From NCBI GenBank assembly GCA_005408345.1, contig SEMN01000894.1:62001-126000 (forward strand): a stretch of DNA of 64,000 nt, in the 5' to 3' direction. This stretch comes from Macquaria australasica. Lineage: Eukaryota > Chordata > Actinopteri > Centrarchiformes > Percichthyidae. How positions within the stretch are numbered: position 1 is the first letter of the stretch; the number at the start of each line of letters is the position of its first letter. Below, piece after piece: positions 20,850-33,059 of this stretch. The notes beneath the pieces are model-generated. The model saw only the letters and a program-made list of their open reading frames with translations, did no database searches and was not told the DNA's origin. The position numbers were made by a program, and so were the translations under genes.

Positions 20850-23255
20850 GATAAGATAAGATAAGATAAGCCTTTATTGTCCCACAGCGGGGAAATTTTA
20901 GCGTTGCAGCAGCCAGCAAAAGTGTCATATATAGAAATACAATAAAAATAAATAGAAAAATAGTCCTATACACAGTATAGACAGAAATAAATAATAGAGT
21001 GACTGAGTGCAGTTGTAAGTATGAACAAATAGATAAGATAAAAATATTGCACATATATAATATACATGTATATGAAAATATTTCACAGCAACATATGAAG
21101 TAGATAACATCATGAATACAATATATGTATGAAGATAATGCACAGCAGTAGATGAAGTATAGTAGTGAATAGTCTGCACACTGACAGTCAAGTGTAGATT
21201 ACCGGGAGTTGTACTGATTATAGAGTCTGACAGCAGCAGGCAGAAAGGACCTACGGTACCTCTCCTTCAGACACCGCGGGTGGAGCAGCCGGTCGCTGAA
21301 GGAGCTGCCCAGTGCTGAAAGAGTGACATGTAGGGGGTGGGAAGTGTTCTCCAGTAGTGATGATAGCTTGGCCACCATTCTCCTGCCTCCCACCACCTCC
21401 ACTGGGTCCAGAGGGCATCCAAGGACAGAGCTGGCCTTCTTAATCAGTCTGTCCAGTCTCTTCCTATCCCTGGAAGAGATGCCACTGGCCCAACAGGTCA
21501 CCCCATACAAGACAGCTGATGCCACCACAGAGTCATAGAAAGTCCTCAGGAGCGCACCCTGCACTCCAAAAGATCTTAGTCTCCTGAGCAAAAAGAGACG
21601 GCTCTGGCCCTTTTTAAACAGAGCGTCCGTATTGTCTGACCAGTCCAGTTTGCTGTTCAAGTGAACACCCAGATACTTGTACGATCTCACAATCTCAATG
21701 TCCGTTCCCTGGATGTTCACTGGTGTAGGTGGAGGGAGTTTGCGCCTGCCGAAGTCCACCACCAGCTCTTTGGTTTTACTCGCGTTGATCTGGAGGCGGT
21801 TCTGCTGACACCAACCCACAAAGCCCTGGGTCAGTTCTCTGTACTCCCCATCATCCCCGTTGGTGATGAGGCCGACGATGGCAGAGTCGTCAGAGAACTT
21901 CTGCAGGTGACAGTTCGAAGTGTTATGGGTGAAGTCCGCTGTGTAGAAGGTGAACAGGAAAGGCGCCAGAACGGTTCCCTGTGGAGCCCCTGTGCTGCAG
22001 AGAAGTGTGTCAGACACACAGTCCTGTAACCTCACATACTGTGGTCGGTTTGTGAGGTAGTCCAGGATCCATGCTGCCAGGTGATGGTCCACCCCAGCGT
22101 GCTCCAACTTGTCCCCCAGAATCCTGGGCTGGATGGTGTTAAAAGCACTGGAGAAATCAAAAAACATGATCCTCACAGTGTTTCCAGCCTTTTCTAGGTG
22201 AGAGAGGGATGTGTGAAGTAGGTAAATGACAGCGTCATCCACCCCAATGCGGGGTTGGTAGGCAAACTGCAGAGGGTCCATACATGGGCTCACCAGCGGA
22301 CGCAGGTGAACAAGGACCAGTTTCTCCAGGGTCTTCATCAGGTGAGAGGTCAATGCCACTGGCCTATAGCCATTGAGGTCCTTGGGGTGTGGGGTCTTCG
22401 GCACAGGAACCAGACACGATGTTTTCCACAGTTTTGGCACCCTCCCCAGCTTCAGACTCAGGTTGAACAGGTGCTCAACAATCCCACACAGCTGGTCCGC
22501 ACAGGACTTCAGAAGTCTGGAGCTGATGCCGTCTGGGCCCGCCGCCTTCCCCACCCTTATCTTCCTCAGTTCGTTTCTCACCTGGGATGTTGTGAGGAAC
22601 AGCCTTGAGCTTGTAGGGGGCATGAGGGCTGAATGGGGGGTGTTTGCGGGTGTGAAATGGGGAGATGGGCCCAGCCCAGGCTGTGGTGTGGGTGTATTAA
22701 GTGGCTGTAAGCTGAGGGCTGTGGGGAGTGATGAGTGGTGAGATGAGGGAGGGGGAGGGCTGTAGGCAGAGAGGGTAGATGGTAATGATGGTTGCAGAGG
22801 AGACGGGGCAGGGGGAGGGGTAGATGCCTGATCGAATCTGTTGAAGAATACGTTCAGGTCATCTGCCCACTTCTGGTCCCCCGCAGGCCGGGGCTTGGAG
22901 TCCATATGGCCCGAGATGGTTTTAAGGCCCTTCCAAACTCCTCTGGTGTTATTTTTCTGCAGTTGACTCTCCAACTTCCTCCTGTAGCTGTTTTTCCCCT
23001 CCCTGATCCTCCTCCTTAGCTCTCGCTGGACACTCTTTAACTCCTCCTTGTTACCCGATACAAAAGCTCTCTTCTTTTCCTTGAGGAGAGCCTTAATATC
23101 AGGAGTAATCCAGGGTTTATTGTTGGCGAAACAACGTACAGTCCTAGTGGGGATGGTGTTTTCCACACAGAAGTTTATGTAATCTGTCAGACAGTCTGTG
23201 AGGTTGTCAATATCCTCCCCATGAGCGTCACTAAAAATGTCCCATACAGTAGTGT
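20850..23255 (-). mobile_element. 5'-truncated CR1/L2/Rex-type LINE insertion
   Basis: The minus-strand element ends in AATAAAGGC followed by (TTATC)n, seen on the plus strand as (GATAA)n at 20850-20872. It is flanked by CTAA at 20846-20849 and 23256-23259. The paralogous region at about 55003-55020 is uninterrupted (ATAGCTAACTGGATAT), so this copy inserted after the two regions separated. The 5' part with the endonuclease is missing, the usual result of target-primed reverse transcription. Confidence 0.85.
21199..23252 (-). CDS. LINE reverse transcriptase, N-terminally truncated
   Basis: About 684 codons are open with no internal stop. Landmarks in order: NKPWITPDIKALLKEKKRAF (link before RT), AAGPDGISSRLLKSCADQL, FFDFSSAFNTIQPRIL (first catalytic Asp), GAPQGTVLAPFLFTF, LQKFSDDSAIVG (FSDD in place of YADD), KYLGVHLNSKLDW and the C-terminal FLPAAVRLYN. 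No endonuclease domain remains. The frame happens to stay open upstream to 23676, through V-flank and LTR-like DNA, but those 140 codons are not part of the LINE. Probably not mobile on its own. Confidence 0.85.
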
Positions 23256-23374
23256 CTAACTGGATATAGCTGAAATAGCTGTGATCCAGTAGGAAGCTGA
23301 GGTCAAAGGTCATGACCAAGTGTTTCTTACTGACTAATGCGATGTAAATGGATGGTGAGAAGCTGTGATGGAGC

Positions 23375-23699
23375 TGTGACGGCCCTCCTGCTTTAGCAGG
23401 GCCTGCTGTGGGGGGTCGGGGGGGTGTGTCTGTTGTTTTGCAGGTCCCTGGAAGGCGAAGTCCATTAGCCATTAGCCCAACAGGGAGCACCTGGCCAGTC
23501 TCCCAGGAGTATTTAAGACCTGGCTGTCTCAGTTTGGCTCTTCTTCTTCTTCTTCTACCATCTCCCATCCACCAGCACCATGCTTTTGTTTGGTTTGTTT
23601 GGTTTATTGTATGTTTTAATTTAATAAACTTATACATTTTAAAGTTTAAAACCGTGTACCTCCTGTTTCTTGTCATGGCTCACGAGCCAGGTCATGACA
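23375..23699 (+). mobile_element. LTR-like element upstream of V5
   Basis: Starts TGTGACGG and ends TCATGACA (TG...CA). Inside are a TATA-like TATTTAAG (23510-23517), a TTC microsatellite and AATAAA (23623-23628), the order of promoter and polyA signal in an LTR. No clear target duplication; about 11 bp of target seem lost compared with the V13 flank. Second copy at 55184-55505. Confidence 0.55.
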
Positions 23700-23924
23700 A
23701 TTTCCAGCAAGATAATTTTTCTCATTGAACTTGTTTTGATACATGTTCATTGGTCGTTAAAGCAACAATGATAAGATGTTAAATCTGCTTGATTAAATTG
23801 TGTGTGTACACTATATATGCATGTGTGTGTGTGTGTGTGTGTGTCCTCAGTGAAGTGTATCAGTCTCTGCAGTAGCTTCCAGCTGCAGCAGTCAGTTCAG
23901 TTTCTGTTCAGTCTGACTGAGGGA

Positions 23925-23952
23925 GGTTTTTGTACGACGCTTTTTCACTGTG
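23925..23952 (-). other. V5 12-bp recombination signal
   Basis: Heptamer 23946-23952, nonamer 23925-23933. TG tract 23822-23844. Confidence 0.95.
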
Positions 23953-24435
23953 TGAACAACCACTGACTGTTGATATAGTGTGCACTCTGACAGTAGTAAA
24001 CTGCTGCATCTTCAGTCTGGACTCCACTGATGGTCAGAGTGAAGTCAGAGTTTGATCCACTGCCTGTAAAACGATCTGGAATCCCTGATGCTCGCTGAGT
24101 AGCAGCATAAATGAGCAGTTTGGGAGTTTCTCCATCTCTCTGTTGGTACCAGGCTAAAAGCTGGTAGTTGTTCCAAACATGAACATTCTGACTGGTCCTA
24201 CATGTGACTTTGACGGAGGCTCCCAGAGCAGAGCTCACTGCTCCAGACTGAGTCACTGTGACCTGGCCTCTGGACTCTGAGGAGACAGAGACAAAAACAT
24301 AAAGCAGCGTCATGGTTTTGTCGGCTTCATTTCAGAGGGACGGATGTTCGTAGAGGAGAGGAGTTTGATTCTCTGGACTTTACCTGTGAAGCAGCAGCAG
24401 AGGAGAGTCCAGATGAGGACGGAGGTCAAAGTCAT
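23953..24435 (-). CDS. V5, orphan light-chain V gene (intact)
   Basis: Leader exon 24384-24435 (MTLTSVLIW...), V exon 23953-24276 (324 bp). CDR1 NVHVWNNYQL is shared with V3 (except residue 1), CDR2 AATQRAS with V2, germline CDR3 QSAHYINSQWLF. Framework 1 starts QSGAV. All conserved residues are present. No J or C follows; unrelated duplicated DNA begins right after its promoter. Confidence 0.92.
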
Positions 24436-24515
24436 GTTTTTGATGAGGAGGATTTCTGTGGCTTCTGTTGTGATGAAGGACAGCTGTCAGTCATCCAGTG
24501 TTCAACTGTCAGGAC

Positions 24516-24561
24516 TATAAACTCTCCCAGAGCACTGGAGCATGGTGCTGCTGATGCAAAG
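24516..24561 (-). promoter_or_regulatory. V5 promoter elements
   Basis: Octamer-like CTTTGCAT 24554-24561; TATA 24516-24522. Confidence 0.75.
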
Positions 24562-24644
24562 TGGCTCTCTATGGAAATGCTCTGACTGACTCCAACAGGG
24601 ACTTGGATTACTCTGATGATGCTGTTTATCAATGGATCGATCAA

Positions 24645-26510
24645 TTTATCAGAGTATTTATTAGGAATGTGTCATCAATATTCATTTTAAATTAACAGAG
24701 CAAACACACACCATCGAGGTCTTTTCTGTTTTAGACAAAACATTTTTAAAACACTTTAAAACAATTTAAACCCCACAGTTTAAATATTACGTAACATGAT
24801 AAAAAACAACAACTCATAATTTGTAGTTTACAGACCAAACAAAATGCTGTTTTAAGTTTTTATCTTTAGTACTGAAACCTGTCTGTTGCCATGGTTCAGC
24901 AGTGATGCCTGTCTGTTGCCATGGTTACTGAGCTCAGAGAGGGAAATGAAACGTTTAAGACCAGTTTCATCCAATCTGAGGAAGACCAACAGAACTAGTA
25001 GCCTCCTCTGCTGCAGCCAACAGGATGGAGTTTAGTTCACCTCATATAAACTTTATTAATCTCTCTGCAGTGGGTCGAGTCACCCCATTAGTCAGGTATA
25101 TTTAATAATCACGCTGACACTGTTAACTTTTTCAGATAATAAAGATGATTTTCTTCAATTCAAAAATGTTTCAGGGTATTTTATTATTTAAACAGCAGTC
25201 TTACTCTATTTAACATCTAAAACTACTGCCAGAGTATGTTGAGGGTCATTTTCTATCTGTTAGTTGTACTTTTATTAAAAATGCCTGGGATCAAATAACT
25301 CCATGAGTCTTCATGTTGCAGTGGTATAATAAAGCAGGTAGGATTAATGTGGGCAAGAAGAAGTGAAGTTCATGTTGAAATTACCTTTAAATAATTCTAC
25401 AACTGTCTGAACGTAGTTTAAAGCCTTAGAAAAAGAAAATATATCATCTGCATAAAGGGATACAATGTTAAAGGGGACATATTATGGTCATTTTCAGGTT
25501 CATAATTCTACTGGGGGGTTCTACTGGAATAGTTTTACATGCCTTAATGTTCAAAAACACATTATTTTTCTCATACTGACGATTGCTGTAGCACCTCTTT
25601 TCACCCTCTGTCTGAAACGCTTGTACGTTTGTCTCTACAGGTACATTTGTGAGAAGTGACCTACAAAGGCCAATGGAGTGGAAACATTTGTTGTGAAGAG
25701 AGACCATGTACATGTAGCACTGCATGTACACACTTACAGTAAGCCTACTTATCAGGGTGTGGAGGTGGAAAGTAGCCTACGATATTTAACAATAGAAGAT
25801 GTGAAATATTAAAGTAATTATTTATGGTGAAGACACCTGATAAATGTAAGAAAGTAATCAATTAGAATAGTGATGAATAGTGATTACTGTAGCAACTGTC
25901 CAAAGTAAGTTGCTTATGTATTTGAAAAACTCTGAGGACTGTACTGTTCATGTTTCAGAGCAACTTGGATCTTTTTCTAGTTTTTACTTGTCAGTTGTCA
26001 GACAATTATTGCCATATTTATGCTTTAACATGTTTGATACCCTTTGAAAATACTGTAGAGAATATTGTATAATATATATTTTGATCTGTCAACACCGTAA
26101 TAAAGTTTGACTGTGAAACAGAGAAATGTCTTGTGCTTGTGTATTTCTTTACTATGACCTGTAGTAAAGAATTACTAGTTTACTAGTATTTACTAGTTTC
26201 ATAGTCAGCATATTAAATTAACCATTTTTTAACCCTTCTACATGGATGAAATCAAATCAGGTTTTCACATCACCCATTTAAACAGTGTAACAGCATGAAA
26301 GAACATTTTACTACTAAATTTAAAAATGACCAAAATCCTCCATTAAAATAAAGCACTTTATTCATAGCCATTGAAATGGAAATATACCTTGTGTATACTG
26401 TATATAATGCACAACGTAGCAAAGCCATCATTTTTATGTAAACTGTCCAGATGATGTCCTCCATCAGGGTAAAGGGTTTCTTGTATACTGAAGTTGTGTC
26501 AGCTGGTCAT
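24645..26510. repeat. Duplicated spacer after V5 (copy at 43884-45716)
   Basis: Nearly identical to the stretch after V10. It holds a short tandem pair of CTGTCTGTTGCCATGGTT near 24881-24925, a TTAA-flanked repeat end at 25468 (AAGGGGACATATTATGG, a common fish element), and at its right end the 3' UTR and AATAAA of the putative gene at 26518. No Ig segment is present. Confidence 0.75.
26357..26362 (-). terminator. AATAAA polyA signal of putative gene, copy 2
   Basis: AATAAAGTGC on the minus strand, about 155 bp past the TGA at 26518; conserved at 45563-45568. Confidence 0.35.
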
Positions 26511-26517
26511 GGAGCTC

Positions 26518-26726
26518 TCAGGTCACCGTGGTCATCCTGACGCGTCTTGATACCGAGACTTTCCTGATGCTGCTGGCCGCTGTGTCGTCTTCAGGCCGTC
26601 GCTTGACTGAAGCATGACAACTACCCAGCAATAACTTCCTCCTCTGATTTCTCATACTGTGAGGAGAGTGTGGTGGGTCCAGGAACACCTCATCAAACAC
26701 GAGCATCATCAGGTCATTCAGATGAT
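26518..26726 (-). other. Putative terminal coding exon, copy 2
   Basis: Same acceptor, frame and stop as at 8-216, with the 3' UTR and polyA signal inside the window. Function unknown. Confidence 0.3.
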
Positions 26727-29357
26727 CTGTAAAACATAGCAGAGCCACAGTTACTTGTACATTATACTGTCAAGTTTTATCAGGGCCAACAATATCCAAC
26801 TGCAGATGCATTTGGTCTTGAATGAAGGAGAAGCATGTATTTAACAGGGTGTGTGGTGATCACAGTGCTAATGTCATGGTGATTACATTTCTTACATTGT
26901 CATATTCTCAGTAATTGTACCTACCATGCTCTTTATGTAGAACACTGTGGAAGGCCTCAGTGGTGATGGCTCAGCCTCTCCACATCACTGAAAGGCCCGT
27001 GGAGCTGCATAGGGAACAGTGGATGTGCCAACCAAGGTCTTTGCAGGACACAGTAGCCTGGACACTGTAACACAATTACATTTTTTTCATGAAACCCAAG
27101 CAATATGACATAAGAACAATACATAGCAATATTACATTATAAGTAAAACTACTAAAGGCTGCAACAGCTCAGTGTTAAACGTTATTCAAAGCAGTCAGAA
27201 TATATCAGGCTACAAACATTTACCTAGTGAGACTCTGTTGATTGTAATGTAATGTGAGACTACATGAACGCAACAGGAGAGACCGAGGTCTCTGCTCTGT
27301 CTAATGAAAGATAAGTAATGGGACAGAAAAACAAGTAATTACAACCAACTGCAATAAACCAAAAACATTGACACCATTAAAAATCATCAGGCAAATCCTG
27401 TCGTAGCTCATTACGACATAGTTTAAAAAGAAAATCATCATATTCAGCCTTTCAAATATCAAATTCTTCAATAAGTCCAATGGTATTTTTCACCTTTTCT
27501 CCAGATTGTCTCTTTTGTGCAGCTTAACTAAAATCTAAAGGGAAATCTTTTTTACGTTCATTAATTCTCTGTTTCAGGGGATGGGTGGCCTTTCCCACAT
27601 ACACTTTGTCACAAGAACTTTTCAACACATAAACAACATTGGTATTACATGTGATGACATAAAAGAAAATCGATTACCTGTTTTGAATGTAAAACATAAA
27701 GAGTGTTTTTGTATTGTGGCTCTGTGCATAACTGCCACATCACAGTGGGTGAGATGAGGTCTCTGCTCAGTCTAGCAGGGACAAACACACTAACATACAT
27801 ATATACACACTGCAAAGCATGCCCGTGTAAAGCACACTGTGGTCTAGCACACTCACTCCAGCGCCAAGATGCAAACCTGATAGTTACTTTGGTAATGGCC
27901 GAAAAACTCATCAAATACAGTCACACACACATGATATACGGTGAATTAAATGTTTTATGAATCGGTGTTTAATTCGGCTTGCATCTGATCCACCAACCAG
28001 AACTTATTTAAGTGAGAAATCTTAATTTTTGAAACGGTTCGCTTCAAATTCCTTCGGTCCTCTCCCACTAAAATGGCGCAGCTAACCACAGGGGACTGGT
28101 AGCGAGTTGAGGCGACAAAATCCAACGGAAATACAGTTTCTTTATGGATAACACTGATGCCAAATTGACAATAAGACTGTTGATATATGACGCCCTTTAT
28201 CTTATGTTTCTAGAGTTATGTATTTTTACGGACACGCGAGGAATTGTTAAAATGTCATATTTCTTAAAGGGAGTTTGGCGCAATATTTTCCACGGACAGC
28301 AGTCTCATTTTCCTGCCGTTCCTCTCCTTGCCTATCAATAACCTTGCACCCCCACTTTTAACAATAACTTGGCGCCCATTCTTACAGACATAACAAACTA
28401 ATAGCATTGACGTTTTTGTGTATGTTGCAGCCATTAACGTTCTAGAAAATGACATCTAAAATTGATCTCAGCTGATGGTGTTATCTTGTGCTAAGCTGAG
28501 GCTCTGAGGCTGGGGGCCGATGCAGTGATTTGTGCTGGTCTGTGCAGCCAACAACAGAGCAGTTCCCGTGCTTAGCTCTTAGCTTCGACAAAATGCTGGC
28601 GGGTCGGAGCTTGTGAGAAAAAAATGCAAACATGGCAAAGTTAGTTCTCAGGCCTTGGGTGGAGATACTCAGATGGGGGGCGGTGTGATTCTAATGAGCC
28701 CGCTTTCTATGTAAGAAGGGGAGCCAGATCCTGAAAGGCCTGTTGGTCTTATTTCACAGTTTGTGGGTAGGTAGGCACTCCAGATACCCAAATATAAATG
28801 CAAAAACACTGAAAAAGTGGGGTTTTCATGATATGTTCCCTTTAAGGCAATCTAAAACCTTTTTTCCTTAAGTATTGTTTTTTGTAAAATATTCACATTC
28901 AAGTGTTTTTGAAACACCTCAAGCACAAAGGCAAAAGAAACAGACGAAGATGAACTCTAATGGGTTACTATTTACAAACTGGATTCAAATTCTGATTTGA
29001 AATGAAATTAAAAAAGACACTCAACTTAAAGAAAGTATCAGGTTCCAATTTCTTGACTTTCTAAATTAAGTTTAACGTCTTTTCAGTTCAGTTTCAGTAA
29101 TTTACTTCAACAGTGATTGTGTTGAATTCATTACAGAAAGAAAGTATCATCATCTGTATAAATCTGTCTGATGATAGTTGATATCAGTTGACTTAAAGGT
29201 TAGAAATTTAACCTTTACTTAAAGGTATGAAATTAATAGAAATGCAGTATTGTCATATTTAAGATGTTAGAACTACATGTAATTATGAGGAATATTTTGT
29301 TATGTTTCCATTTCTCTGCAGCTGTTGATTCAGATCAGTTTCTCTCCAGCTGAGGGA
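26727..29357. other. Intergenic DNA of block copy 2
   Basis: Matches 217-2848. Contains the second GIY-YIG fragment near 27535-27680 (with an extra T in the coding frame) and no gene. Confidence 0.55.
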
Positions 29358-29841
29358 GGTTTTTGTATGACGTTTTGTACGGGAAGTGTCACGATTAGCC
29401 ATTCTGGCAGCAGGGAGAGGACCCAAAATGCAGACAGGCGAGGAGGCAGGGAGACTGAAGCAAGTCCGATTAATTCACTCACACAAACTCAGGAACAGAC
29501 ACGCAGGGAATCACAGGGAATCACAAAGAATCACAAGATTCACACCTAGTCACCAGGAATCACAATGACGCAACAGAGAACAAAAGCAAGAGGATCGGTA
29601 TGTATAGGGGAGGAGACAACGAGGGAAACAGACACAGGTGAGTAACGAGACACAGGTGAAAACAATCAAAACTGGAGGGAAAAACCAAGACAGGAAATAA
29701 AAAGCACACAAGGAGACAAGAACAGTAATTTCAAAATAAAACAGGAAACACCAAAACCCACAAACACACAAGTCCACACGAGAGTCCTTAGGATCCTGAC
29801 AGGAAGCTGTTATGCTGCTGACAGTAATAAACTCCTGCATC
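29358..29841 (-). pseudogene. Shredded second-family V relic, copy 2
   Basis: Nonamer 29358-29366, heptamer gone, CDR3 and framework-3 scrap at 29802-29841. The LTR-like element splits it at the same base as in copy 1. Confidence 0.75.
29387..29801 (-). mobile_element. LTR-like element in V relic, copy 2
   Basis: TGTCACGAT...ATCCTGACA between GGAAG repeats (29382-29386, 29802-29806); 28 bp longer than copy 1 through short internal tandem duplications. Confidence 0.65.
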
Positions 29842-30330
29842 CGTCATGTGTTGTTGGATGTGGGCATAATAATAGAAGTCTTGTATTCTTAATTAAGTGC
29901 AGCAGCTGGCAGTGGGAGGTTAGAGTGTGTCTGACGGAGGAGTATTGTTCTGAAGACAGTGGGGAAAAAAGGGAGGAAACTGGTGTGTGGCTCAGAACAG
30001 GTTGAAAACATCACAGAAATTAGGCCAAGGTCAGCAGGTGGATTTACAACTTTGAGCCCACAGAAGGAGGGTGAAATGGCTATAAAAGAAGATGTGTGTT
30101 GGATTGTCAGTTACTTCATGGACTGACTCAGGTTGTGTGCGCTCGTATGCTTGACTGTTGGTTGCTCCATGAACTAACTCGGGTTTGCTGTACTTGTTGA
30201 TTTGTCAGGAAACTCTATTCATATTAAAACTCTTTTGACTCAGTTGAATTATTTTTGAGTATTGAAGTGCTTATAGTGTGGTGAAGATCCTGAAGACATC
30301 TGGCTCATCTTTGGGACTTTTTCTCCCACA

Positions 30331-30380
30331 ATCACCTATAAGTGTACTGGCTTTACGTCTGATAGAGACAGTCTGTCCTG
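30331..30380 (-). pseudogene. Framework-1/CDR1 scrap, copy 2
   Basis: Same remnant as at 3795-3844. Confidence 0.6.
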
Positions 30381-30868
30381 TTGAGATTCATTGTTAAACT
30401 GTGGCCCACTGTACCTCAAGCTAAAGTGAAGATGATCATTCACACATTTATTTTTTCCATTTAGACTGTTGTAACTCCAGTTTGTCTTGTCTTCCCCATC
30501 ACAGAATTACTAACAAATGGTCCAGAGAGCTGTTGTTTTTACTGGCTCCCCATTAAATTAAAAATCCAGTTCAAGATACTTGTGATCACTTTTTGTGTTC
30601 TACATGGTCAGGCACCCTCCTCTATCAGTGAGCTTGTACAGGCCTGTACGACTAGTGAACTACTTAAAAGTGAAAGCGCCTTTGAGGTTGGGGTTTTTGA
30701 CCTTTGGCAGTGGCTCCAGTTGGGCATAAGTGGACGCTGTGGACTCCTTCAAAAGGCAGCTAAAGACCCACCTGTTTAGACTGGATTTTGCATTTTCATT
30801 GTCTGTATTTCATGTGTGTTGCTTTTATCTTTTATTAAAAAGCATTTCTGAAGTCCTATATAAAATGT
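30381..30868 (+). mobile_element. L2-type LINE 3' fragment, copy 2
   Basis: Same RT C-terminal landmarks as at 3845-4330 (VLHGQAPSSISELVQ). Confidence 0.7.
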
Positions 30869-31024
30869 TCTACTTCCTGACTTACTGACTAAAGGAAGAT
30901 GCCAGGGGGTTCAATGCAAAGTGCAAGACCAGTGGAAGTAAAGAAATTTCATATTTAAAAAGTCTTTTAATATGTCAGTAAATGTGTTGTTGCAGATAGA
31001 GGGGGTGAGAAATAGCCATCTAAC

Positions 31025-31059
<35 letters not shown>

Positions 31060-31139
31060 CCTCAGTGAAGTGTATCAGTCTCTGCAGTAGCTTCCAGCTG
31101 CAGCAGTCAGTTCAGTTTCTGTTCAGTCTGACTGAGGGA

Positions 31140-31167
31140 GGTTTTTGTACGACGCTTTTTCACTGTG
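31140..31167 (-). other. V6 12-bp recombination signal
   Basis: Heptamer 31161-31167, nonamer 31140-31148. TG tract 31029-31058. Confidence 0.95.
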
Positions 31168-31647
31168 TGAACACCCACTGACTGTTGATATAGTGATAAC
31201 TCTGACAGTAGTAAACTGCTGCATCTTCAGTCTGGACTCCACTGATGGTCAGAGTGAAGTCAGAGTTTGATCCACTGCCTGTAAAACGATCTGGAATCCC
31301 TGATGCTCGAGTGCTAGCATAGTAAATGAGGAGTTTAGGAGTTTCTCCATCTCTCTGTTGGTACCAGGCTAAAAAGTGGTAGCTACTATAAAAAACATCC
31401 TGACTGGTCCTACATGTGACTTTGACGGAGGCTCCCAGAGCAGAGCTCACTGCTCCAGGCTGAGTCACTGTGACCTGGCCTCTGGACTCTGAGGAGACAG
31501 AGACAAAAACATAAAGCAGCGTCATGGTTTTGTCGGCTTCATTTCAGAGGGACGGATGTTCATAGAGGAGAGGAGTTTGATTCTCTGGACTTTACCTGTG
31601 AAGCAGCAGCAGAGGAGAGTCCAGATGAGGACGGAGGTCAAAGTCAT
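31168..31647 (-). CDS. V6, light-chain V gene (intact)
   Basis: Leader exon 31596-31647, V exon 31168-31488 (321 bp). CDR1 DVFYSSYHF, CDR2 YASTRAS, germline CDR3 QSYHYINSQWVF; framework 1 VKVTCRTSQ. Conserved Cys and Trp present, open to the RSS. It faces a single hybrid J and C3. Confidence 0.93.
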
Positions 31648-31727
31648 GTTTTTGATGAGGAGGATTTCTGTGGCTTCTGTTGTGATGAAGGACAGCTGTC
31701 AGTCATCCAGTGTTCAACTCTCAGGAC

Positions 31728-31773
31728 TATAAACTCTCCCAGAGCACTGGAGCATGGTGCTGCTGATGCAAAG
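31728..31773 (-). promoter_or_regulatory. V6 promoter elements
   Basis: Octamer-like CTTTGCAT 31766-31773; TATA 31728-31734. Confidence 0.75.
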
Positions 31774-32147
31774 TGGCTCTCTATGGAAATGCTCTGACTG
31801 ACTCCAACAGGGACTTGGAATACTCTGATGATGCTGTTTATCAATGGATAAATCAATTTATTAGTGTATTGATTAGGAATACCAATTTTACATGATTTTG
31901 TCTTTATGCTTCTTGAACATTTTTTCTTTTAAATTCTCTTCTCTCTTTTTTAAATGTATTGCCAGAGAAAAAATATTATACATTTAATTTAAAATGAATA
32001 TATCAAATAAAAACATGAATTCTGTAAATCTGTGACACTGTGTTATTTTCACACTTCGTATCAGCTGACAAAATTTTACAATCAGAGACTAATTTTGGTG
32101 AGTTTGTTTGTGTCAAAGTCAGAGAGCCGTGTCTCTCTACAGTGAGA

Positions 32148-32186
32148 GGTTTTTGTACGGCGGCTCAATGAGTTTGTATCACTGTG
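32148..32186 (+). other. J6 23-bp recombination signal
   Basis: Nonamer 32148-32156, heptamer 32180-32186. Confidence 0.95.
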
Positions 32187-32224
32187 GTGGACTTTTGGTG
32201 GAGGAACCAGACTGGATATTGGAA
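32187..32224 (+). CDS. J6, single hybrid joining segment
   Basis: Encodes WTFGGGTRLDIG. Its 5' side and first codons match proximal J segments (WTF), but the intron after the donor (GTAAGTTTCTGCAC) is that of distal J segments. The likely origin is unequal crossing-over or deletion between two J copies. Confidence 0.92.
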
Positions 32225-32893
32225 GTAAGTTTCTGCACAAATACTAAATTCAATATTGTAAAGTAATGTTTTAAAATCATTTTTTTTTATGTTTGGGGCA
32301 GATAAATATATGTTGTTTTAATTCTAACACTTTAGTCTTCATGTTTTTATTTCTCCTCCTTTATCATGGAGGCTAACTCAGAGCAGCTTCACTAAACTTT
32401 TCTTTACACATTCCTGTCATAATGAAATTTAAACAGCTTGACGTGTAGAAAAGATAAATCTTTAATTTTACTTTAAATGTTTGCAAAGACTAGTTTTGAA
32501 TTTTCCACCTCAAAAATAACTTATCTTACAATGAATTAAACTTCACTTTGTTCATGTAGAATTGAACAGAGTGAAGATAAAAACGTTTTTCAGAAAATAT
32601 GCAAAATCTCTGATCTTTTCATTGGCAGTTATTCTTTCAAATTATGTTTGAAATCTTTTAAACAGTTTACTGTAAGATGATCGAAGTCAATATGAAGAAC
32701 ATTTGATTGTCATCAGTTCTTTTTCTGTATTTGTTTATGTTTCCGTTAAATATGTTAAAGTAATGCATAGTTAAGATTTTTTCAGAGATTTTGCCAAATC
32801 TGCTCCTTTTCTTTCCAGTGTGGTTTGATATATTTCAGGTCGTTCTGTTTGATGATTCTCTCTGTGCTGATGTGCATGAGAGGCTTCTTAAAG

Positions 32894-33021
32894 GGAAGTG
32901 AAACAATGTGTGAGTGAGTGACTGGTGGAGCAGAAAAACCATCTGACAGAAACTCCTTAAGGAGAAAATCAACTCTCACACAGTAAAGGTGTCCAAGTGT
33001 CTGGCGGTTGATTGACAGCTG
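32894..33021 (+). promoter_or_regulatory. Putative J-C intron enhancer, cluster 6
   Basis: GGAAGTGAAAC 32894-32904; E-box CAGCTG 33016-33021. Confidence 0.5.
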
Positions 33022-33059
33022 TGTGGTCACTGTCCTCTAAGCTGATTGGTGTCTCCTAG

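Larger units (their letters stand above)
26511..31055. repeat. Segmental duplication block, copy 2
   Basis: Same order of elements as 1-4480, offset by about 26510. Confidence 0.9.

Noticed and set aside
21323..22741. Several plus-strand frames opposite the LINE reverse transcriptase
   Set aside because: Antisense shadows of the RT gene with no recognisable domain.
23256..23676. N-terminal 140 codons joined to the LINE frame
   Set aside because: They come from V-flank and LTR-like DNA; the same DNA without the LINE at about 55 kb shows the join is by chance.
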